Part shown: piece by piece, positions 7,766-15,422 of the stretch
Layout of the letters: every line of letters begins with the position of its first letter
How positions within the stretch are numbered: position 1 is the first letter of the stretch
DNA from: Chloroflexota bacterium
GTDB taxonomy: Bacteria; Chloroflexota; Anaerolineae; Anaerolineales; UBA4823
Length of the DNA: 64,000 nucleotides
Reading direction: 5' to 3'
NCBI GenBank assembly: GCA_029782365.1
Contig: JAKOUW010000235.1
Location: 62,001 to 126,000 of the forward strand
Notes under the pieces: model-generated
Told to the model about the DNA's origin: nothing
The model's database searches: none
The model's input: the letters and a program-made list of their open reading frames with translations, nothing else
Made by a program: the position numbers and the translations under genes

Positions 7766-8824
7766 ATGATACCGTTTGTTTCCATCATCATCCCCTGTTA
7801 CAACGAGCAAGCCACGATCAGCCTGCTTTTGAGTGCAATTTGCGCCCAAACATATCCTCTAAAGAACCTCGAGGTAGTGATTGCGGATGGCAGGTCGACG
7901 GACCAAACACGCGAGTGCATTGCAAAATTTCAACACTCCCATCCTGAGCTTCTCCTGCGTGTCATCGACAATCCACAACGCCATATACCAACAGGTTTGA
8001 ACCTGGCGATCCGTTCTTCGCGCGGAGATTATATAATCCGTCTTGATGCGCATTCAGTCCCGCAAGCTGATTATGTAGCCAGGTGCATCGATCTGCTGGA
8101 GGCGGGCAAAGGCGATAACGTGGGTGGTGTTTGGGAAATCCAACCTCACAGCCAACCAGGCGAAAAACCCACCTGGATCGCCAGATCGATTGCGGCTGCC
8201 GCGGCCCACCCCTTGGGCGTTGGCGATGCATTTTACCGGTTCGGCAACCAGGCGCGTGAGGTAGATACCGCCCCATTTGGGTCATTCAAACGCAGTTTAT
8301 TTGATCGGATTGGATACTTCGATGAAACTCTGCTTTCGAACGAGGATTATGAATTCAATACTCGCATACGGCAGAGCGGCGGACGTGTATGGCTGGATCC
8401 CTCGATCCGCTCAGTGTATTTTGCTCGACCCAATTTGCTCTCTCTGGCGCGCCAATACCTGAGATATGGCTATTGGAAAGGACGCATGTTGGCGCGTTAT
8501 CCACAAAGTCTTCGCTGGCGACAGATGGCGCCGCCGTTATTTGCCCTCAGTTTAGCCGGCTTGTGCCTGCTCAGTTTCTCATGGTCGCCAGCCGGCTGGT
8601 TGTTTTTCGCAGAAATTGGTTTATACTTATTAACCTTGCTCTCGGCCAGCTTGAAAACAGCATCCACCCGCCGTGATCTATCCTTACTGATCGGCATGCC
8701 TCTCGCTATTTCTGTGATGCATCTATGCTGGGGAAGTGCATTATTGTGGAGTCTGGCAACCTTGCCGTTCGGCAGCGGAAGCCCTTCGATCAAAAGAAAT
8801 GATTCAACAAGTACGCCTGGTTAA
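7766..8824 (+). CDS. Family 2 glycosyltransferase with C-terminal membrane helices
   Basis: A GT-A fold glycosyltransferase, 352 residues, similar in layout to the succinoglycan transferase ExoA. Visible motifs are VSIIIPCYNEQATI at the N terminus, ADGRSTDQT for nucleotide binding, IIRLDAHS in place of the classical DXD, and FDETLLSNEDYEFNTRIRQ, which carries the catalytic ED. Residues about 255-335 hold two to three hydrophobic segments, so it is membrane associated. It probably adds a sugar to a polyprenyl-linked intermediate at the inner face of the membrane. It stands 6 bases after the kinase gene and 6 bases before the initiating sugar transferase. Confidence 0.9.
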   Translation: MIPFVSIIIPCYNEQATISLLLSAICAQTYPLKNLEVVIADGRSTDQTRECIAKFQHSHPELLLRVIDNPQRHIPTGLNLAIRSSRGDYIIRLDAHSVPQADYVARCIDLLEAGKGDNVGGVWEIQPHSQPGEKPTWIARSIAAAAAHPLGVGDAFYRFGNQAREVDTAPFGSFKRSLFDRIGYFDETLLSNEDYEFNTRIRQSGGRVWLDPSIRSVYFARPNLLSLARQYLRYGYWKGRMLARYPQSLRWRQMAPPLFALSLAGLCLLSFSWSPAGWLFFAEIGLYLLTLLSASLKTASTRRDLSLLIGMPLAISVMHLCWGSALLWSLATLPFGSGSPSIKRNDSTSTPG

Positions 8825-8830
8825 AAAACC

Positions 8831-10255
8831 ATGTCACCCATAAAAGCTGTCCGGTATCCTACTCCATTGAAATTGCGCCCTCGTGAACGCCGCGCTCTGC
8901 TCATGGTCGGTGATCTAGCCATGCAGGTGTGCGCATTGATTGTGGCTTTGTACATTTGGGCTGTGGCTGATGCTAATCGAGAATTCTCTTTGGATTTTAT
9001 TTTGCAAACCCCTGTCTGGTTTTACTTACTGCCAGGAACCTTCCTTATTCTGATTTCTGCGTTGTACGATCAAAATCGAGCGGCTGATGAAAACGAAACG
9101 CTCAAAGGCCTGGCTTTTGCTGCCTTCATCGCCTTGACCATCTACATGGCAATATACTTCTACCTGCCGCCGCGCACCATGCCCCGGCGCGGCGTTTTTG
9201 CTTTTTATGCGGCCGCATTGATCCTGACCCTGGTGTGGCGCATGATATATATCCGTGTTTTCACCGCGCCACATTTTATGCGGCGCGTCTTGTTGGTTGG
9301 GGGCGGCGAGACTGGTCAAATCCTTCTGCATATCATCAAGGATATGTTCCCCTCGCCATTTATCATGGTGGGTATCATCGATGATGATCCAGCCAAAATA
9401 CACACCACCATAGAAGGTTGGCCTGTGATGGGCAGCAGCGTGGAAATGCACAAAATTATCGAAGATCTGCGAGTCACCGATCTGATTGTGGCGATTTCTG
9501 GCAAAATGCAAAGCGGCATGTTTCAGGCTTTGTTGGAAGCACAAGAAGCTGGCATCGAAATCACCCGTATGCCGGTTGCCTATGAAGAACTGCTCGGTCG
9601 CATTCCGATCCGCTGCCTGGAAGCAGATTGGATTCTGCGAAATTTTGTCGATCAGATGCGCGGCAATGTGTACTACGATATCGCCAAAAGATTGGTGGAT
9701 ATCTTTGGAAGCTTGTTGTTCCTGATCATTGTTTCGCCCTTGATTCCTTTCGTGTATCTGGCGATACTGATCGATACCGGATTCCCGGTTTTATACAGCC
9801 AGGTGCGTTTGGGACGCGGTGGGCAGCATTATGAAATCCTCAAATTTCGGACGATGGTACAAAACGCTGAACCAGATGGCCAGCCTCGCTGGGCAAAAGA
9901 AAACGACTCGCGGGCGACGCGGGTTGGCGCCTTTTTACGGAAAACCCACCTGGATGAAATCCCGCAGTTTGTCAATGTATTGCGCGGCGAGATGAGCATC
10001 GTTGGACCACGCGCCGAAAGACCGGAGTTGGTCGAGTGGTTTGAAGGCCAGGTGCCGTTTTACCGGGCGCGCCTGCTCGTCAAGCCCGGCATTACGGGGT
10101 GGGCGCAGGTGAACCAAAGTTATGCCGCCACTATCGATGAAACGATTATCAAGCTGGAGTACGATTTGTATTACATTAAGAAGCGCAGTCTATGGACGGA
10201 CGTCATGGTTATCTTGAGGACCCCAGCAATGATCTTTGGATTGCGCGGAAGGTAA
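8831..10255 (+). CDS. Polyprenyl-phosphate sugar-1-phosphate transferase (initiating enzyme)
   Basis: Transfers a sugar phosphate from a nucleotide sugar to undecaprenyl phosphate, the first step of polysaccharide assembly. The 474-residue protein has the large-form (WbaP/WcaJ-like) layout: four N-terminal membrane helices (about 25-150), a Rossmann-like middle domain (RRVLLVGGGETGQILLHII) and the C-terminal sugar transferase domain starting at KRLVDIFGSLLFL, with LKFRTMVQNAE, RVGAFLRKTHLDEIPQF and MSIVGPRAERPE. The final part, KPGITGWAQVN, is also diagnostic. No clear ribosome-binding site precedes ATG 8831. The next gene starts one base after its stop. Confidence 0.93.
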   Translation: MSPIKAVRYPTPLKLRPRERRALLMVGDLAMQVCALIVALYIWAVADANREFSLDFILQTPVWFYLLPGTFLILISALYDQNRAADENETLKGLAFAAFIALTIYMAIYFYLPPRTMPRRGVFAFYAAALILTLVWRMIYIRVFTAPHFMRRVLLVGGGETGQILLHIIKDMFPSPFIMVGIIDDDPAKIHTTIEGWPVMGSSVEMHKIIEDLRVTDLIVAISGKMQSGMFQALLEAQEAGIEITRMPVAYEELLGRIPIRCLEADWILRNFVDQMRGNVYYDIAKRLVDIFGSLLFLIIVSPLIPFVYLAILIDTGFPVLYSQVRLGRGGQHYEILKFRTMVQNAEPDGQPRWAKENDSRATRVGAFLRKTHLDEIPQFVNVLRGEMSIVGPRAERPELVEWFEGQVPFYRARLLVKPGITGWAQVNQSYAATIDETIIKLEYDLYYIKKRSLWTDVMVILRTPAMIFGLRGR

Positions 10256-10256
10256 G

Positions 10257-12176
10257 ATGAATCCTCAGGTTTTCTTTCGCAATCGCAATATTTTCTTTGG
10301 CGATTTATTCCTGATCGTTGCCTCTGTCTTGGGAAGTTTTGTGCTGCGCCTGGGTTTCGGGCCATTATTGATCGACCATGCCCCGCGCGCGCTGGTGATG
10401 ATTTGCGTTTCATTGGTCATCAAACCGCTGGTCTATTATGCTTTCGGCTTATACCGCCGGGTTTGGGTGTACGCCAGCATCCAGGAATTAAAATTGATCG
10501 CTGTTGCTGTCACAACGGCATCCTTATTGGTATTCATGGTCATTGCTACACTCCAAATCTTTCCGGTCTTTCCTGGCTTTTCACGTTATGTCATCTTCAT
10601 TGATTGGTTGGCGTCGCTTGTCTCAGTCGGCGGCCTGCGTTTTGCGGCTCGCATTATTGCGGAAAGCCAGACGAGCCTGATTGGCAGTGGTCTGCGAAAG
10701 GGCAACAATCTGCGGGGTCGCAAGGTGGTAATCGTCGGCGCAGGTGACGCAGGCGTAATGGCTGTGCGCGAGATGCAAAAAACCAACCGCGGTGAGACAG
10801 GCGGACCGGGCTTGATTCCTGTATGCTATCTAGATGATGATCCAGCCAAACTTCAACAAGAGATCCTCGGGGTGCGCGTGGCAGGCACCCTGCCTCAGCT
10901 CCCCGAGGTGATCAAGCAGTACCAAGCTGATGAGGTGATCATTGCTATGCCCAGCGCGCCCGGGCAGGTTATCCGCGGATTAGCGACAATGTGCCGCAAA
11001 AGCGGTATACCATTCCGCACACTGCCCAGCCTGCCTGAGCTTTTAGGTGGCAAACTGAATGTGAGCCAACTGCGCGAGGTTGACATCACCGACCTTCTGC
11101 GCCGCGACCCAATTCGCATCGACAACGAGTTAATCCAGCGCCGCCTTACCAAGAAACGAATCTTGGTGACTGGCGCCGGTGGTTCGATCGGTAAAGAACT
11201 TTGCCGCCAGATTGCACATTGGGAGCCGACAGAGCTTGTCTTGATCGGACATGGCGAAAACAGTATTTTTGAGATATTAATTGATCTGAACGAAACTGCT
11301 TCTCAACTTCAGGTATTTGCAGAAATCGCCGATGTGCGCAACCTGGAGCGCATGCGGCAGATCTTCAACCGCTACCAACCGCAAGTTGTGTTTCACGCCG
11401 CCGCGCACAAGCATGTCGGTTTGATGGAATTCAATCCTCAAGAAGCGATAACGAACAATGTCTTGGGCACGCTCAATATCGTTGAACTGTCTGTCCAAAC
11501 CAATGTCGAACGATTGGTTATGATCAGCTCGGACAAGGCTGTTCGCCCGACCAGTGTGATGGGCGCTAGCAAACGGATCGCTGAAATGATCGTCCTAGAC
11601 GCAGCGCAACGATGGAGCAAACCTTTCTCGGTTGTCCGTTTTGGCAATGTGCTTGGCAGCCGGGGCAGCATTATACCGCGCTGGAAGCGCCAGATCGCAA
11701 ATGGCGGCCCGGTGACGATTACTCACCCAGAAATGCGGCGCTTCTTCATGACCATTCCAGAGGCGGTACACCTGGTCTTGCAGGCTGCTGCAATGGACAG
11801 CGGCCGCGCCACTTTTGTCTTGAACATGGGTGAACAAATTCGGATTATCGACCTGGCAGAAGACTTAATCCGCCTATCGGGATTGGAACCTGGGAAAGAT
11901 ATCGAAATTGTTTTTACCGGTATAAAGCCTGGTGAAAAGCTGAGCGAAGAGTTGTGGGAAGACGGCGATCAGCCTGTGCCAACCAGCCACCCAGATGTTT
12001 TGGCTGTAGACGAAAGCCGAGGTTATACGGGAGCAAACCTGGAACAGGATGTGAAAGAGCTGATCTCGCTGGCGGAACATGGCGGTTCCGAGGAGATAAT
12101 CCACCGATTGCGGTCCATGATCCCCAATGCGGCAATCAACAGCATTCAAACGCGCGATATCAGCACGCTGGTGTAG
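10257..12176 (+). CDS. Membrane-bound nucleotide-sugar 4,6-dehydratase (CapD/WbpM/PglF class)
   Basis: An enzyme that dehydrates UDP-HexNAc to the 4-keto-6-deoxy sugar, the entry to rare amino sugars. The 639-residue protein has four N-terminal helices (about 10-125), a first Rossmann motif (RKVVIVGAGDAGVMAVREM, about 155), then the catalytic SDR domain with KRILVTGAGGSIGKELCRQI (about 300) and the active-site block SSDKAVRPTSVMGASKR, in which Met replaces the usual Tyr as in WbpM-type enzymes. The open frame starts earlier at 10236, but ATG 10257 with GGAAGG upstream gives the normal N terminus. The gene lies between the initiating transferase and the FemX genes, in one transcription unit. 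Confidence 0.93.
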   Translation: MNPQVFFRNRNIFFGDLFLIVASVLGSFVLRLGFGPLLIDHAPRALVMICVSLVIKPLVYYAFGLYRRVWVYASIQELKLIAVAVTTASLLVFMVIATLQIFPVFPGFSRYVIFIDWLASLVSVGGLRFAARIIAESQTSLIGSGLRKGNNLRGRKVVIVGAGDAGVMAVREMQKTNRGETGGPGLIPVCYLDDDPAKLQQEILGVRVAGTLPQLPEVIKQYQADEVIIAMPSAPGQVIRGLATMCRKSGIPFRTLPSLPELLGGKLNVSQLREVDITDLLRRDPIRIDNELIQRRLTKKRILVTGAGGSIGKELCRQIAHWEPTELVLIGHGENSIFEILIDLNETASQLQVFAEIADVRNLERMRQIFNRYQPQVVFHAAAHKHVGLMEFNPQEAITNNVLGTLNIVELSVQTNVERLVMISSDKAVRPTSVMGASKRIAEMIVLDAAQRWSKPFSVVRFGNVLGSRGSIIPRWKRQIANGGPVTITHPEMRRFFMTIPEAVHLVLQAAAMDSGRATFVLNMGEQIRIIDLAEDLIRLSGLEPGKDIEIVFTGIKPGEKLSEELWEDGDQPVPTSHPDVLAVDESRGYTGANLEQDVKELISLAEHGGSEEIIHRLRSMIPNAAINSIQTRDISTLV

Positions 12177-12183
12177 TGAAACA

Positions 12184-13293
12184 ATGCCTCCAATCTGGAA
12201 GAAAATCACCGCAAACCCGGCGCGCGTTTCCAAAACTGAATGGGACGATTTCATGGCGTATCATCCGCAAGCCCATTTACTGCAGACTGGCGCATGGGGT
12301 GATTTGAAAGCCAAATTTGGCTGGCGGGTGGAGCGGATGGTGGTGCCCGGGCCGGGCCGCGGCGTGGGGGCGCAAATTTTATTTCGCCAGGCTTTCCCTG
12401 GTTTCAGCATGGCTTACATTCCCAAAGGCCCGGTTTGCAGTGCGACTTTGGCCTTCGATTCCGAAACACTGGCGCCATTTTGGCGATCCCTCGATGGATT
12501 GTGCCGAGCGGGCGGCGCGGTTTTGTGCAAGATCGAGCCTGATTTGTGGCAAGAGCGCCTGCCGATCAACGATGCGAATGCTGTGGATAATTCTTTTTCA
12601 CTACAATCTACGCCTGGTATTTGCCCGCCAGGATTTATGGCCAGCCAGCTCACCATTCAACCCCGACGCACCGTAGTCATTAATTTAAAGGGCAGCGACG
12701 AGCAGATCCTGGCAAGGATGAAGCAAAAGACGCGCTATAACATCCGCCTCGCTCAACGGCGTGGTGTGCAGATCAACGCCAGCCACGATCTGGAAAAGTT
12801 TTACCAGATGATGGCGCTGACAGGAAAACGGGATGGTTTTGGTGTACACAGCCGTGCGTATTTCAGCAGCGTTTTTGCCGCCTTTCAACCATTGGGATTG
12901 GTCGAACTGCTGGACGCTCACTTCAACGACCAGTCCCTGGCGGCTTTGATGGTTTTCCGCCGCGGAGCGCGCGCCTGGTATCTGTATGGAGCTTCTTCTA
13001 ACGATCACCGGGAGCTGATGGCTCCCTATCTTGTCCAATGGGAAGCTATGCGCTGGGCTAAAATGAATGGCAGCCAGGAATATGATTTGTGGGGTGTACC
13101 CGATGCCAGCCTGCCCGAACTGGAAGCTGGCTTTATGGATGAACAAAAAGCAGCCTCAGGTCTGTGGGGGGTGTATCGGTTCAAGCGCGGCTTCGGCGGC
13201 GATCTGTGCCGCGCGGCTGGGCCTTACGATCGTGTGTACAATCGTCTGGCGTACACAGCCTATCTCTGGCGCAGTCAACGCAGTATCGAGTGA
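12184..13293 (+). CDS. FemX/FemAB-type aminoacyl transferase, copy 1
   Basis: A member of the FemABX family, which moves amino acids from aminoacyl-tRNA onto the peptide of lipid II to build peptidoglycan cross-bridges. The 369-residue protein shows HLLQTGAWGDLKAKFGW at the N terminus, YIPKGPV, and the family signature MKQKTRYNIRLAQRRGV (about 180), then RARAWYLYGASS-like and YDLWGVPD blocks in the second GNAT half. ATG 12184 is preferred over the open frame that runs back into the dehydratase gene. It is followed after 5 bases by a paralogue. The amino acid added cannot be predicted. Confidence 0.9.
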   Translation: MPPIWKKITANPARVSKTEWDDFMAYHPQAHLLQTGAWGDLKAKFGWRVERMVVPGPGRGVGAQILFRQAFPGFSMAYIPKGPVCSATLAFDSETLAPFWRSLDGLCRAGGAVLCKIEPDLWQERLPINDANAVDNSFSLQSTPGICPPGFMASQLTIQPRRTVVINLKGSDEQILARMKQKTRYNIRLAQRRGVQINASHDLEKFYQMMALTGKRDGFGVHSRAYFSSVFAAFQPLGLVELLDAHFNDQSLAALMVFRRGARAWYLYGASSNDHRELMAPYLVQWEAMRWAKMNGSQEYDLWGVPDASLPELEAGFMDEQKAASGLWGVYRFKRGFGGDLCRAAGPYDRVYNRLAYTAYLWRSQRSIE

Positions 13294-13298
13294 GCCGG

Positions 13299-14420
13299 AT
13301 GAAAGCAAACCTGCCTCCTGAATGGAACAAACGGTTGGCGTGTATGCCATCCCCGCACGCCCTGCAAACCCGAGAATGGGCGCACGTCAAGGCCCAAAAC
13401 GGTTGGCAAGCCTTGCCATACATCCTGGAATCAAGCGCCGAAAATAATACAATGTCTACACGGGCGATGGCGCTAATTTTACAGCGCAGTATTCCAATTG
13501 GCGGTTTTGCCGCTCGCCTACGGGTGTTGTATGTACCAAAAGGCCCCTTGCTCGATTGGCAGGATGCCGGTTTGCGCAGCCAGGTGTTCGATGATCTGGT
13601 TAAGATCGCCCGACGCCAGGGGGCAATTTTTATCAAGATTGACCCGGATGTAATCATCGGAACCGGTGAGCCGGGTTCTCAGGAGGCTGTGGAAAATCCG
13701 GTTGGCCTGGCAGTCCAGGCCGAGCTTCAAGAAAGAGGTTGGAGATTTTCTGACGAACAAATCCAGTTCCGCAATACGGTACTCGTGGATTTGCGCGGCG
13801 ACGAAGTGAGCCTGCTCAACGGCATGAAGCAAAAAACGCGCTACAACATCCGGCTGGCTGAGCGCAAAGGCGTGTTGGTCCGCAAAGGTGGCGAAGATGA
13901 TCTCCGCCTGTTGTACCGGTTATATGCACAAACATCTGTCAGAGATGGTTTCGTGATCCGCGAAGAATCGTATTACCTGACGGCCTGGCGGGCATTCCTG
14001 CAGGCCGGTCTGGCAACGGTATTGGTTGCCGAAGCCAATGGAGAGACTTTAGGCGGTGTGATCTTATTCCACTTTGGCGAGCGTGCCTGGTACATGTATG
14101 GAATGAGCAGTGACACCCAGCGGGAAAAAATGCCCAATTACTTACTTCAGTGGGAAGCCATGCGTGCGATGAAACGCGCTGGCTGTCTTTGGTATGATTT
14201 ATGGGGAGCCCCAGATATTTTCGAGGAATCCGACCCCATGTGGGGAGTATACCGCTTCAAGCAAGGCTTGGGCGGCAGAGTAACCCGCTACCTTGGCGCC
14301 TGGGATATGCCTGTCCAGCCCTTCCTCTATCATTTATACACACGAACGCTGCCGCGTTTTCTAGACTGGATGCGCAGGCGGGGCAAAGACCGCACCCGCC
14401 AGTTTACCGCCTCGCAATAA
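13299..14420 (+). CDS. FemX/FemAB-type aminoacyl transferase, copy 2
   Basis: A second FemABX-family protein (373 residues), parallel in layout to the preceding one: HALQTREWAHVKAQNGW at the start, YVPKGPLLDW, the signature MKQKTRYNIRLAERKGV, and ERAWYMYGMSSD followed by WYDLWGAPDIF. The two copies share the signature block but differ elsewhere, so the duplication is old. Start ATG 13299 is chosen over the upstream open frame, which overlaps the first copy. In FemA/FemB pairs each enzyme adds different residues of one bridge; this pair may do the same, which is inference. Confidence 0.9.
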   Translation: MKANLPPEWNKRLACMPSPHALQTREWAHVKAQNGWQALPYILESSAENNTMSTRAMALILQRSIPIGGFAARLRVLYVPKGPLLDWQDAGLRSQVFDDLVKIARRQGAIFIKIDPDVIIGTGEPGSQEAVENPVGLAVQAELQERGWRFSDEQIQFRNTVLVDLRGDEVSLLNGMKQKTRYNIRLAERKGVLVRKGGEDDLRLLYRLYAQTSVRDGFVIREESYYLTAWRAFLQAGLATVLVAEANGETLGGVILFHFGERAWYMYGMSSDTQREKMPNYLLQWEAMRAMKRAGCLWYDLWGAPDIFEESDPMWGVYRFKQGLGGRVTRYLGAWDMPVQPFLYHLYTRTLPRFLDWMRRRGKDRTRQFTASQ

Positions 14421-14435
14421 CTTCAAGGAGATAAT

Positions 14436-15422
14436 ATGAACACCCTACCTCGTGCCCGGATGGCTCACCTGCCAACACCGATCGAACCCATGCCACGCCT
14501 CTCTGCAGCGCTGGGAGGACCCAACTTGTGGATTAAACGAGACGACCAGACAGGCCTGGCGTTGGGCGGCAATAAGACTCGTAAATTGGAATTCCTGGTT
14601 GCCCAGGCCCAGGCTAACGGCGCTCAAACCCTGGTGACTGCCGGGGCGGTGCAATCTAACCACTGCCGCCAGACGGCAGCAGCAGCAGCACATTTTGGCT
14701 TGCAGTGCATTTTAGTCCTGGCTGGCAACCAACCTGGCCATACTTCTGGTAATGTCCTACTGGATGAGCTGCTGGGAGCAGAAATCGTGTGGACGGAACG
14801 TGCAGTACGCGATCAAACATTGAAACAGACATTCGAGGGAGCCTGGGAAGCAGGCCGGCGTCCTTTTCTGATCCCTTACGGCGGATCAAGCCCCACAGGG
14901 GCAGCCAGCTATGCATATGCTATTAAAGAATTGGTTGACCAATGCGTCGACTCTTCACTGCGCATACCTGTTCCCGATTGGATTGTTTTTGCATCTTCGT
15001 CTGGCGGTACTCAGGCCGGCATGGCGGCTGGGGTTAAACTGTTTCCCACCCCTTGCAAGGTGTTGGGAATCAGCATTGATGAAAAGGCGAATGTGCTCAA
15101 ATCACGCGTGGCCGACCTGGCAAATCAAACATTGCAGCTTTTCGATGCTCCCCTGCGATTATCACTCGACGAGATCCTGGTCAATGACGATTTCATCACA
15201 CCGGGATATGGCGTGATGACAGCGGTAGAAAAAGAGGCTGTTCAGCTCTTTGCCCGGCAGGAAGGCATATTGTTGGATCCAGTTTATACAGGCCGCGCAG
15301 CCGCCGGCTTGATCAATCTGCACCGGCAAGGCTTTTTCCGCCCAGGAGAAAATGTGATGTTTTGGCATACAGGTGGAACGCCGGCGCTATTTGCCGACCA
15401 GTACCAAGACATTAACCTTTGA
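14436..15422 (+). CDS. dcyD: D-cysteine desulfhydrase-like PLP enzyme
   Basis: A fold-type II PLP enzyme of the D-cysteine desulfhydrase / ACC deaminase family, 328 residues. It carries WIKRDDQTGLALGGNKTRKL with the Schiff-base Lys, TAGAVQSNHCRQTAAAAAHF and the glycine loop SSGGTQAG. The C-terminal blocks LDPVYTGRAAAGLI and HTGGTPALFA resemble DcyD more than ACC deaminase, so release of sulfide, ammonia and pyruvate from D-cysteine is the likely reaction. AAGGAG lies just before ATG 14436. Its last 11 bases overlap the convergent transglutaminase gene. Confidence 0.85.
   Translation: MNTLPRARMAHLPTPIEPMPRLSAALGGPNLWIKRDDQTGLALGGNKTRKLEFLVAQAQANGAQTLVTAGAVQSNHCRQTAAAAAHFGLQCILVLAGNQPGHTSGNVLLDELLGAEIVWTERAVRDQTLKQTFEGAWEAGRRPFLIPYGGSSPTGAASYAYAIKELVDQCVDSSLRIPVPDWIVFASSSGGTQAGMAAGVKLFPTPCKVLGISIDEKANVLKSRVADLANQTLQLFDAPLRLSLDEILVNDDFITPGYGVMTAVEKEAVQLFARQEGILLDPVYTGRAAAGLINLHRQGFFRPGENVMFWHTGGTPALFADQYQDINL

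Noticed and set aside
12685..13146. Antisense open frame of 153 codons
   Set aside because: Entirely inside the first FemX gene on the other strand, with no initiation signal and no recognisable pattern.
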